This document shows positions 21,730-28,920 of a stretch of DNA of 29,539 nucleotides, piece by piece. This DNA comes from a virus. Below the pieces are notes generated by a model. It had not been told where the DNA came from. It did no database searches and saw nothing but the letters and a program-made list of their open reading frames with translations. Made by a program: the position numbers and the translations under genes. Each line of letters opens with the position of its first letter. Positions within the stretch are counted from its first letter, which is position 1. The stretch lies in the IMG/VR virus record IMGVR_UViG_3300035183_000421, positions 1-29,539 of that record. One strand, given 5' to 3'.

Positions 21730-23832
21730 TTAACCCTTAAGCGCGGACAGTATAACGGTTTTTTGCGTTTCGAGCCAAGTGTTGAATTTGTCGCGGAACG
21801 AAGCGGCTAGGTTTATCTCTTCGCGTAGGTGCAAATGCCAGGCTTTTATGTAATAAACGGGCGCAAGTTTGCGGCCGAAATACGGCACAAGCGTGCAAAG
21901 GCAATTAATGTCTTGGTCGGCTATGCCAAAACCGCCAGGGTGGTACGCGGTCTCGTTGCGGTCGTTCACGAACGGCTCGGCTATGGGGCGGACTTGGCCG
22001 TCAAGGCGTGAGCCAGGGCTGTGTTCTTCGCGGTGTTTGACGGGTCCTTGGGCAATGACCCACTGAAGGGCATGGCTACCTGCTTGTGCAAACGATTCGC
22101 GGCGGGCAAACGAGGACGCCGTGTGTACTTCGGTGCGGGCTATAGCGTGCGACCGTACGCCACGGGCATCGTTGAACACGTCCACAATGGCGTCCTGTAT
22201 TTTTGCAATGGGCAAACCTTCTTGCACGGCGTTGGTTAGCGTGTTGCGTATGCGGCGGCGGAGCGATTCGGTTACGACGCCCTTAATGCGGGTAGCGGCG
22301 CGCGTGTTTAAAAATTCAAGCACGGCGGGGCTGGCTAGGTTGAAATTAATCGAGCCGAGCCCGAAGGATATGCCTGCCGTGTTCCCAATATAGGTCAAAA
22401 TTTTGGCATATTCGGGTTTTAGGATTTGGACAAGGTCGTCGGTTGAAAGTTGGGCGGCTATGCGCACGGCATCGGTTTCCGAAAGTGATTTTTTAAGGTA
22501 CGCGGGTGCGGCCGTGGCGGTGGTCGGTTGGTCGGGTTGGTCGGGCGGTGTTTCGTCGGCGGGCGGTTCGTCGGTAGACGCGGGGCGGGTGCCAGGTATA
22601 CGTTCCCGAATTTGTGCAAGGTTGGACACGATGAACTGACCGCCACCGTTCGGGAACGGCGGGAGTTCGGCCACGGCACGCCATTCGTCTAGCGTGAACG
22701 CCATGGGCATGGCGGACATTGCGCGCAGTTGCAGGTCGGCGTCGGCTTGCGCAAGTGGGTAGTAGTCGAGCGCATAGTCGCCGAAGTCGGGCGCAAGTTG
22801 CGACTGAAAGGCCGAGCGGAATACTTCAACAATGGGCTCGACCGTGTGCCGTATGAAAAGGTACTCGGCGGCGGAAATGGTCGCACGGTTCGAATTTTGC
22901 ACGTCGCCCAATAGTTCGGGCGGGATGGCAAAAATGCGCTGAATATAGCGGGCGAGTTCGGTGCGGGCCGCCAAGGTCGCCGTAATGTTAAAGTCGTTCG
23001 GGAGCACGGTGACCGTGATGTCTTTGCCGCTGATGGCTGCGGCGCGGCCAGTATTGCGGGCGCCACCGTAGCGCTGGGCCCAATCTTGCTCAAGGCGGCG
23101 CGCGGCGGCGGGGTCGAACGTGCCCGTGATGAGCAGGTCGGGGCGTGCGCGGTTTTGAATTTGCGCAAGGGTATACTCGCTGATGGCTTCGTCTAGGGCT
23201 ATCTCGTCGACTAGGGTCTGCGCAAGTCCTAGCGTTTTGCGGTACGGCGCGGTAAAGTCGGGCAAGTAAATATGCACGACGTCGGCTGGGCTTGCGGTCA
23301 TGGTGTGGCCGAATAGGCTAAAACTATATTGCGGCATTTGGCCAAACGCGGGGCGCGCGGTAATGTCGGACTGCGGGACAATCCACAAGGCCGTGACCGT
23401 GCCGCTGTCGTCGCGTTGTTTATAGATTAGGACTTCGCCAGTGGTAAGGTATAGCGCGGCGGCAAGGCGGTAAAAGGCCGACTTTCCTATGGCGCACGGG
23501 TTCTCCAATAGCGTTAAAATGGGGGCGGATTCGTCGGCTTCGGTGAACGCGCTGGGGTATTGCCGCGTAATAAGGCGGCGGGTGTCGGGCGCGGACTTTT
23601 TCAAAAGGCGGAAAGAACGGGCGGCATCGGGTGGCGTGGCATTGGTTGGGGTATAGGCGCGCCAGACGATTTGGGCAACGGCGCCGCCTATTTTGTGAAT
23701 TATAGCGGCAAGGGTCGGCACACGCGAGGCATACTGCGCGGCGATATATGCGTCGCGGGTCGGCACGGGTGTATGCGTGGGCAGGTAGAACGCCATAGGC
23801 TCGGGTGCGTTTTGCTTGCGTATGCGCGGCAT
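21730..23832 (-). CDS. Portal protein fused to MuF-like head morphogenesis domain
   Basis: This 700-residue protein joins two virion proteins. Residues 1 to about 415 follow the HK97-type portal pattern (LTLLENPCAIGKSAFYRLAAALYLTTGEVLIY, IVPQSDI, ISGKDITVTVLPND, FAIPPELLGDVQNSNRATISAAEYLF). Residues 416-445 are a Pro/Thr/Asp linker. Residues about 500-652 are MuF-like, with SHAIARTEVHTASSFA and QDINCLCTLVPYF. The portal forms the dodecameric DNA channel, and MuF-type domains are usually separate ejected or minor head proteins. The gene is on the minus strand, alone among head genes, and its protein is rich in Thr, Pro and Ala, because the coding strand is C-rich. Separate genes would be expected next to the terminase. 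Confidence 0.9.
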   Translation of the reverse strand: MPRIRKQNAPEPMAFYLPTHTPVPTRDAYIAAQYASRVPTLAAIIHKIGGAVAQIVWRAYTPTNATPPDAARSFRLLKKSAPDTRRLITRQYPSAFTEADESAPILTLLENPCAIGKSAFYRLAAALYLTTGEVLIYKQRDDSGTVTALWIVPQSDITARPAFGQMPQYSFSLFGHTMTASPADVVHIYLPDFTAPYRKTLGLAQTLVDEIALDEAISEYTLAQIQNRARPDLLITGTFDPAAARRLEQDWAQRYGGARNTGRAAAISGKDITVTVLPNDFNITATLAARTELARYIQRIFAIPPELLGDVQNSNRATISAAEYLFIRHTVEPIVEVFRSAFQSQLAPDFGDYALDYYPLAQADADLQLRAMSAMPMAFTLDEWRAVAELPPFPNGGGQFIVSNLAQIRERIPGTRPASTDEPPADETPPDQPDQPTTATAAPAYLKKSLSETDAVRIAAQLSTDDLVQILKPEYAKILTYIGNTAGISFGLGSINFNLASPAVLEFLNTRAATRIKGVVTESLRRRIRNTLTNAVQEGLPIAKIQDAIVDVFNDARGVRSHAIARTEVHTASSFARRESFAQAGSHALQWVIAQGPVKHREEHSPGSRLDGQVRPIAEPFVNDRNETAYHPGGFGIADQDINCLCTLVPYFGRKLAPVYYIKAWHLHLREEINLAASFRDKFNTWLETQKTVILSALKG

Positions 23833-23933
23833 AGTATTCTTTTAGTATGCGACAAGTCGCGGACTAAAGTTAATTATGCCACGGGTGACGGGCGAAAGTC
23901 ATAAAAAAGCAATAAAGCGGCGAGGTGCGGGCT
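23833..23933. promoter_or_regulatory. Divergent intergenic region with candidate promoter for the inverted cassette
   Basis: The 101-bp gap lies between divergent genes. Read on the minus strand it has ATGACT, an 18-bp spacer and CATAAT, a weak sigma70-like pair pointing into the portal gene. A dyad GCGAC-AA-GTCGC lies at 23849-23860. For the tape measure, GAGGTG lies 6 nt before the ATG at 23934. No good plus-strand promoter was seen. Confidence 0.45.
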
Positions 23934-26900
23934 ATGGCGTTTAACGTACAAGGGGGCGAGATTCGCGTCCCAATAATACTCGAAGGAATGCAAGCGTGGC
24001 AGCAGTTGAAGCAAGCGGCGGCCAACGCGGTCAATGCGCTGCGCGGGGTCGACTTGTCGGTCGAACGCATAAAAAACGGGTTGACACGGCTGGGGCCAAT
24101 CGCGGGCAAGGCATTCCTAGCATACGGCGGCGCGGCCACCACGGTTATACACCAGATTAACGCGATAAACGAAGCGTCGGACTTTTTGCGCGCGCGCACG
24201 GGCAAAATGGGGGAAGAATTCGAGGGCGTGTTCGGCGCGGTGCGGCGGTCGTTAAGCAAGACGGCGTCGGACGTGATGACCGTGGCGGACGTGGTCAAAA
24301 TTTTGACCATTCACCTTAATTTGTCGGGCAAAGACCTAGAAGAATTAACGGAGCGGTTAACGGCAGTTAACGACGTAATGGGCGAAAACGTCGCGGAAGA
24401 ATTTGCCCGAACGGTTAAGTTTTTTGGGCTAACGCAGGACGAATACGAGGCACTGCTGAACACGGCCGTAAAAGTGTCGCAAGAAATAGGCGGGTCGGTG
24501 GCGGACGTGTTGGCATCGGCGCGCATGCTGAACCTATTAGGTCCAGCGCTGTTCACGAATTGGGAAAAGGCATTTGGGGCCATAGCAAAAGCAAAGGAGG
24601 CGGGGGTAGAAGTCGAGCAAGCGAAAAGGGCGGTGGTCGGGCTGGTGGTGGCATTGGACCAGATGGCGGCGGTGACGGGGCTCAATATTGAGCAAGTTTG
24701 GGAACGGCTTGGGGCGGTGATGGCGCAAGACACGGCGCAAGCCAAGGAGTTGCAAAAAATACTGTTCGGCAGTACGGTCGCGGGCGCCGCGGCGCGCAAA
24801 CTGTTCGAAGTGGGCGCGTTCGACCCGCGGGCTATACAGGAAGCGGGCGAAGAATTACGGCGGTCGGCGGAAGACGTGATCCACATGCGCGAGGCCGTGC
24901 TGAGCGCAGATTCCGCATTTTCGTTTTTCATTAATAACGTGCAGCGCGGGCTGGCGCCAATGGTCGAAGATTGGGGGTTTTGGGGGCAGGTCGGGCGCCA
25001 AGCGGCGAAACAAATCGGCGACGGGCTGGAATGGGTAACATCGGCGTTTATGCGGTTGCCTGGCGTGGTGCGCACGGCAATAGAAGGGTTTAGTTTGTTC
25101 GCGGCGGGCGTGTCGGCGGGGACGTTAGGGCTCGGGCTGTTGCAACGGGCGCTGGAGTTCGTCGGGCTGCGGGTCGATTTGCTAGGCACGGCGTGGCGTG
25201 CGATTGCCGCGACGTTCGGAATAGTCTGGCGGGTCGCGGGCTTTGTCGCGGCGCGGCTGACCACGGTCGGGGCGGTCATTGCTGGCGCGGCAGCGTGGGC
25301 CAAAGTGTTCGCGGACTGGCGCGAAAGCATTGCGGGCGTGGCGGCTATTTGGGACGTGCTAACGGGTAAGGTGGGGGTGTTCGACGTATGGCGCGAACTG
25401 AAAAGGGAAATAGGCGACGCGTTGGGCATAGACGTGAACGCGTTAGAGGTCAAGTTCGACGAAGCGCTGGGCGTAATTTTTTCATTCGCGGGCAAGGTCA
25501 TAGACACGTTTAGCGAATTGAAAAGCGCCGTGACGGACACGGCCAAAAGCATAGCGCAATCGGTCGCGGGGTGGTTTTCATGGTTGGGCGACACGTTGGT
25601 GTTCCATTCAATCGTGCCCGACATGGCGCAGGAAATTGTCGCGGTATTTCGCGACATGTACGGCCGGCTGGGGGTGCTGTCGCAGGACTATTTTGCCGCC
25701 GAAATTGAACGCGTGAAAAAGCAAGCGGAAGCAATAGTCGACGCCTACGAAGAAGCGGAACGGGCACGCATAACGGCCACGCGCAAAGTGCTAGAAGCCG
25801 CGGACGGTGGCGGCGGCGCGGGTGGCGCGGGTGGTGCGGAAGGGTTGAGCCCAGAATTGCAGCGGGCTATGCAGTTGGCTGGGCTAACGGCGGCGGGTGG
25901 CACGGGCGGCGGGGGCGGCAAAATGGTCGAGAAGGAGGTGGCGGTATTTTCGGCGGAAGAACAAAAGCGCATGCTGGACGAATTAACGGCCAAAACCAAC
26001 GCAATGCGCGACGCCATAGCAAACGCGGGGGAGGAGTTGGTGCGGTTCTTCGACATAGTCGGGCAGGCCGACCCATTGGCGGCGCTGGCGGGGCAAGTCT
26101 TCGACGTTGTGCAGTTGTTTGAACGGTTCGGCGGGCTCACGCCTACGGTGGACGTGTTGGACGCAATAGGCGCAAAAATTGGGGTCGCAAACCTAAACCT
26201 TGACCAAATGCTAATGCTGCACGAACGACTGACTGAAGTGGCGGGGAAATTGGGCGGGGTGTACGAACGCGTGGCGGACGGACTTTTGGAATGGTGGCGC
26301 GCGGCGCAAAAGGCCAAGAACGCAACGGACGCCGTGGCAACGGCAACGGTAACGGTAAAAAGGTCGTTCGCCGACATGTGGAAACAAATGGACGCGGGCG
26401 AGCGCGCCATGGCAATAATGGACGGCATTGGTCGCGTACTGGCGGCATTGCCGCAAAAATTTAGGAAGGTGGCGCAAGCGGCGGACGTAGGGTTCAACAT
26501 TGTGCGCGACGCGATAGAAATAGCAAAGGGCAATCTGTTGGCATTTTTCGACATTTTGGCACAAGTTTTAAGTTTGCTGGGCATTTTTGGCGACAAAGTG
26601 GAAAAGGAAAAAAGCGCGTTCGAAAAAATGAAGGACGAACTAAGCGACGCGCTGGAGGACTTTTCGCGGCGGTTTGCCGAAACGCTGGCGACTTTAGTGC
26701 GCGAAGGCAAGGCACAGTTTGGGGACTTGGTCGACTATATACTAAACAAACTGTTAGAGATAACGCTGTACTACACCATCTCGTACCCAATAGAGCAAGG
26801 CATACGGGCGGCGTTTAAAGGCATATTTGCCAAGGGCGGCGTGTTCAACGGCGGGGGCGTTGTGCCCATGGCGCGCGGCGCGGTCATAACGGGGCCAGTG

Positions 26901-27194
26901 GTCGCACCAATGGCGCTGATAGGCGAGCGCGGGCCCGAGGCCGTGTTGCCGTTAAAACGGTTCGCGGACGGGTCGCTGGGCGTACGGGCGGAAACCACGG
27001 GCGGCGGGGTCGTGGTCAACGTGTTTAACAACGCTGGCGGGGTCGAAGTAGACACGCGCACAACACGGGCGGCGGACGGGACTAGGGCGGTCGAGATATT
27101 CGTTAAGGAAGCGGTGCGCGCGGGACTAATGCGCGGCGACTTTGACGCCGAAATGCGGAGCATGTACGGCGTGCGGAGGCTAGGGTTTGCATGA
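23934..27194 (+). CDS. Tail tape measure protein
   Basis: This 1086-residue protein is mostly helical, with hydrophobic segments in the middle (about residues 380-475, including LFAAGVSAGTLGLGLLQRALEFVGL) and a Gly/Ala spacer near 625-665 (GGGGAGGAGGAEG). The C-terminal block GGVFNGGGVVPMARGAVITG, then ALIGERGPEAVLPLKR, is the hallmark of siphovirus tape measures. It sets tail length and is ejected with the DNA. By the lambda scale (about 850 residues for about 135 nm), a tail near 160-170 nm would be expected. ATG 23934 with GAGGTG 6 nt upstream is preferred over GTG 23925. Confidence 0.93.
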   Translation: MAFNVQGGEIRVPIILEGMQAWQQLKQAAANAVNALRGVDLSVERIKNGLTRLGPIAGKAFLAYGGAATTVIHQINAINEASDFLRARTGKMGEEFEGVFGAVRRSLSKTASDVMTVADVVKILTIHLNLSGKDLEELTERLTAVNDVMGENVAEEFARTVKFFGLTQDEYEALLNTAVKVSQEIGGSVADVLASARMLNLLGPALFTNWEKAFGAIAKAKEAGVEVEQAKRAVVGLVVALDQMAAVTGLNIEQVWERLGAVMAQDTAQAKELQKILFGSTVAGAAARKLFEVGAFDPRAIQEAGEELRRSAEDVIHMREAVLSADSAFSFFINNVQRGLAPMVEDWGFWGQVGRQAAKQIGDGLEWVTSAFMRLPGVVRTAIEGFSLFAAGVSAGTLGLGLLQRALEFVGLRVDLLGTAWRAIAATFGIVWRVAGFVAARLTTVGAVIAGAAAWAKVFADWRESIAGVAAIWDVLTGKVGVFDVWRELKREIGDALGIDVNALEVKFDEALGVIFSFAGKVIDTFSELKSAVTDTAKSIAQSVAGWFSWLGDTLVFHSIVPDMAQEIVAVFRDMYGRLGVLSQDYFAAEIERVKKQAEAIVDAYEEAERARITATRKVLEAADGGGGAGGAGGAEGLSPELQRAMQLAGLTAAGGTGGGGGKMVEKEVAVFSAEEQKRMLDELTAKTNAMRDAIANAGEELVRFFDIVGQADPLAALAGQVFDVVQLFERFGGLTPTVDVLDAIGAKIGVANLNLDQMLMLHERLTEVAGKLGGVYERVADGLLEWWRAAQKAKNATDAVATATVTVKRSFADMWKQMDAGERAMAIMDGIGRVLAALPQKFRKVAQAADVGFNIVRDAIEIAKGNLLAFFDILAQVLSLLGIFGDKVEKEKSAFEKMKDELSDALEDFSRRFAETLATLVREGKAQFGDLVDYILNKLLEITLYYTISYPIEQGIRAAFKGIFAKGGVFNGGGVVPMARGAVITGPVVAPMALIGERGPEAVLPLKRFADGSLGVRAETTGGGVVVNVFNNAGGVEVDTRTTRAADGTRAVEIFVKEAVRAGLMRGDFDAEMRSMYGVRRLGFA

Positions 27195-27565
27195 GCATAG
27201 TGTGGCCATTTAGTGACGGGCTTGGCGCAATGCCGCAAAGCGTAGAAGTGAGCGAGGCCCCCGATGTCCTAACGCAAACGGTAGACGTCGGCGCGCCAAA
27301 AACGCGGCTATTGCGGCGCGTAGCGGACAAAATCGTAAAGGTGCGAGTGCTAATGAACGGGCAACGGCTGGAGCAGTTCATGGACTGGTGGCGGCTGTCT
27401 ACACGGTGCGGCATGTTCGAGTTCGAATGGGTGGACGCGGTCGGGGACGGGCTCGCAACGTACAGGTTCGAAACGGCGCCGCAGTATAGTCTTGTGCGCG
27501 GCGGTCCCACGTCGGCGGCACGGGTGTGGGAGGTGACTTTTACGGCGCGAATGTTAGGGGCTTGA
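27191..27565 (+). CDS. Distal or minor tail protein
   Basis: The 124-residue protein starts in an ATGA overlap with the tape measure stop. It is beta-rich and carries LMNGQRLEQFMDWWRLSTRCGMFEFEWVDAVGDGLATYRFE, the sort of F-x-W-x-D core found in small minor tail proteins encoded just after tape measures (lambda gpM-like). It would join the tail tube to the tip. The usual next genes (P60, DUF1833-like, J) are instead at 5.6-11.7 kb. Its stop codon overlaps the -35 box of the small-RNA promoter. Confidence 0.7.
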   Translation: MSIVWPFSDGLGAMPQSVEVSEAPDVLTQTVDVGAPKTRLLRRVADKIVKVRVLMNGQRLEQFMDWWRLSTRCGMFEFEWVDAVGDGLATYRFETAPQYSLVRGGPTSAARVWEVTFTARMLGA

Positions 27566-27590
27566 TTTTGGCGGGCGGGTGTGCTATAGT
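27562..27590 (+). promoter_or_regulatory. Sigma70-like promoter for the candidate small RNA
   Basis: TTGATT at 27562-27567 and TATAGT at 27585-27590 have the ideal 17-bp spacing. The expected transcript start is about 27597. The -35 overlaps the stop codon of the tail gene. No good start codon with a ribosome-binding site follows, which favours a non-coding transcript. Confidence 0.75.
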
Positions 27591-27596
27591 TAGCGC

Positions 27597-27700
27597 GCGG
27601 AACAGTTGAAACCCGACCCATAGCGACGGCGCGGCGAAGCGTGAGCAACTCCCTACCCCTCTCCTTCCCTTGTTTTCCCTGCCGCGTCGTCGCGTTTTTT
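27597..27700 (+). ncRNA. Candidate antisense small RNA with terminator-like hairpin
   Basis: After about 26 nt the transcript folds into a 13-bp stem, 27623-27635 with 27681-27693 (one G-U pair), enclosing a 45-nt C/U-rich loop, then G and TTTTTT at 27695-27700, so it should end near 27700. Loop bases 27666-27680 are perfectly complementary (15 nt) to 1798-1812 in the sliding-clamp leader. Bases 27660-27676 pair at 16 of 17 positions with 28899-28915, which includes the Shine-Dalgarno of the 98-residue gene. The two targets sit at the same place in duplicated leaders, just after the conserved hairpin. A trans-acting antisense repressor of both genes is inferred. Transcription is unproven. Confidence 0.65.
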
Positions 27701-27880
27701 GTGTATTTTGGCCGTAGGGGCGCGAAAAAACGGCGGGACGGCAACGAATACGGGACGCGGGGCTATCGCGCCAAGGCGGGCAAAATTGCGCGGGTTCTTG
27801 CCAAGCGGTTGGGCGGAACACATTCTCGCGCGCGCGCGCGTGCGCGCGTAATCCCCAAATGTTCAACAAAGACCAAGGTA
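27701..27880. other. Gene-free stretch with alternating CG tract
   Basis: No convincing gene was seen. An uninterrupted CG/CA-type alternating tract lies near 27825-27848 and is prone to Z-DNA. An open frame through 27641-27889 gives a basic, low-complexity peptide without a usable ribosome-binding site and overlaps the small RNA. Confidence 0.6.
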
Positions 27881-28075
27881 CAAGGCTAAGACTAAGACTT
27901 AAACGCAATAATAAGAGAGAGAACCCTATAGTAGTAGTCGGGGGTGTGGAAAAGTTGCGGCCTTTTGTGGAAAACGGTCGTAACCAGTTGAAAATACACG
28001 ACTAAAGATGCCTATGGGGTTGTGGATAAGTTGTGGAAAACCTGTGGATAAGTTGTTAAAAAGTTGTGGAAAAAC
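27881..28075. other. oriC-like DnaA-box cluster
   Basis: Six 9-mers match TGTGG(A/T)(A)AA, the minus-strand form of the DnaA box TTWTNCACA. TGTGGATAA starts at 28021 and 28043, and TGTGGAAAA starts at 27945, 27966, 28032 and 28065. All have the same orientation. Start distances are 21, 55, 11, 11 and 22 bp, so the boxes are on nearly one face of the helix. An A/T- and purine-rich flank with AAGACT repeats (27881-27930) could be the unwinding element. This looks like a replication origin or a DnaA-titrating site. Which it is cannot be told from sequence. Confidence 0.75.
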
Positions 28076-28189
28076 GCGGGCGGGCGGGCTGGCTAACGCG
28101 CACGTAACGAGCGCGGGCATAGTGCTAGCGCATACGGTCGGCACGTAGGCAATGCGCCACGCATGCCTTCCAAATTTTCCCGCGGGGCA

Positions 28190-28314
28190 TAGCGCGGGCG
28201 CATGCATGGCACGCACACACGGCGCACACATACACACGTGCGCATGCGACAGTGGCACGCACGCATGTACACACGGGCACGGCGCACACGCATAGGCATA
28301 GGGCGGCGGAAAAT
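28190..28314. repeat. Alternating purine-pyrimidine low-complexity tract, block 1
   Basis: The stretch is made of CACACGG-, GCGCAC- and GCATG-type steps that almost strictly alternate purine and pyrimidine, and the usual G excess on the plus strand disappears. Such DNA readily adopts the Z form. No gene was seen. Confidence 0.65.
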
Positions 28315-28411
28315 GGGCCAAGTGGGCACGTGTGTTATATCGGGTCGGGGGGCGATCGCGGCTCCTAGGCCATTCTAGCGGCATAGTTTTTTGGGGGCAA
28401 TACGTAAAAAT
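28315..28411. repeat. 97-bp dispersed element, copy C
   Basis: Copy C sits inside the gene-free control region. It keeps TTATATCGGG, GGCGATCGCGGCTCCTAGG and CATTCTAG, and ends in TTTTTT-GGGGG-CAATACG. Differences from copies A and B are scattered single bases. Open frames read through it on the minus strand show changes that alter amino acids, so it is not a conserved coding unit. Confidence 0.85.
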
Positions 28412-28435
28412 GGCCGTGCGGCACGGATTGGGCTA

Positions 28436-28710
28436 TTACACGCACGGCACGGTGCGCACGCGCGCGTACGTACATGGCGCACACGCGGCCACGCAGTGCA
28501 TACACGGCGCACGCATATGCACACGGGACACGCACGCAATGCGTGGCATGACTACATGCGCATGCGCGCATAGGCACGTACACGGCGCACATGCATGCAT
28601 ATGCACATGGTGCACACACAGGCATGCAATGCGTGGCGTAAATACACATGCACGCAAACGCATGCACACGGTGCACGCATACATATACGGCTCGCACGCA
28701 CATGCGCGAG
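28436..28710. repeat. Alternating purine-pyrimidine tract with degenerate tandem units, block 2
   Basis: Units resembling GCATGCAATGCGTGGC, then a TACATGCGCATGCGC-type run and CACACGG or GTGCACGC, recur loosely every 60-75 bp. They do not form equal direct repeats with unique spacers. The sequence is Z-DNA-prone and also rich in ACGT/GCATGC-type palindromes. It ends at inverted repeat copy 2. Confidence 0.65.
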
Positions 28711-28730
28711 ACCCTATATTTTACTAGGGT
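28711..28730. repeat. Inverted repeat, copy 2 of 4
   Basis: The arms ACCCTA and TAGGGT with centre TATTTTAC match copy 1. It lies 83 bp upstream of copy 3, and is not directly followed by a promoter. The gap between copies 2 and 3 has TTGCAC/GTGCAA and CGCGTAATTACGCG palindromes. Confidence 0.8.
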
Positions 28731-28740
28731 TTTCAAAAGT

Positions 28741-28920
28741 TGCACTCGCGTGCAATGGTTCGCGTAATTACGCGCACATGCCGACATGCGTGAAACCCTA
28801 TATTTTACTAGGGTTTTCACACGCAAAAAATTTTGCTTGACTTTGGGGGTTACTTTGTGTTATGATTTAGGTAGAAGGTTGGGCATGGGGCCCAACCAAA
28901 AACAAGGAAAGGAGACAACA
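28741..28920 (+). promoter_or_regulatory. Leader 2: duplicated control region of the 98-residue gene
   Basis: The order is as in leader 1: TTGCAC/GTGCAA dyad, CGCGTAATTACGCG palindrome (28761-28774), inverted repeat 28793-28816, GCAAAA-AA-TTTTGC dyad, TTGACT at 28837-28842, 18-bp spacer, TATGAT at 28861-28866, hairpin GGTTGGGC/GCCCAACC at 28877-28897. AAAGGAG at 28908-28914 lies 6 nt before the ATG. The segment 28899-28915 pairs with the small-RNA loop at 16 of 17 positions. Confidence 0.82.
28793..28816. repeat. Inverted repeat, copy 3 of 4
   Basis: Same 24-bp sequence as copy 1, with AAACCCTA and TAGGGTTT arms. It lies 21 bp upstream of the -35 box of leader 2, nearly the same spacing as in leader 1. 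Confidence 0.82.

Noticed and set aside
24311-25657. Long antisense open frames inside the tape measure (also 25745-26710) and inside the clamp (2311-2892)
   Set aside because: They are Ser/Thr/Ala/Pro-rich mirror images of GC-rich plus-strand codons without start signals or recognisable domains.
27641-27889. An 82-codon frame starting at GTG
   Set aside because: It lies on the predicted small RNA, lacks a ribosome-binding site, and its C-terminus is an Arg/Ala run from the CG tract.
28436-28710. CRISPR-like array
   Set aside because: The recurring units differ from one another and have no constant repeat length with unique spacers, and no cas gene is present.
28332-28727. A 131-codon open frame in the control region
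   Set aside because: It reads His/Cys/Thr/Ala-rich low-complexity sequence generated by the alternating purine-pyrimidine tract and starts inside the 97-bp element. No ribosome-binding site.
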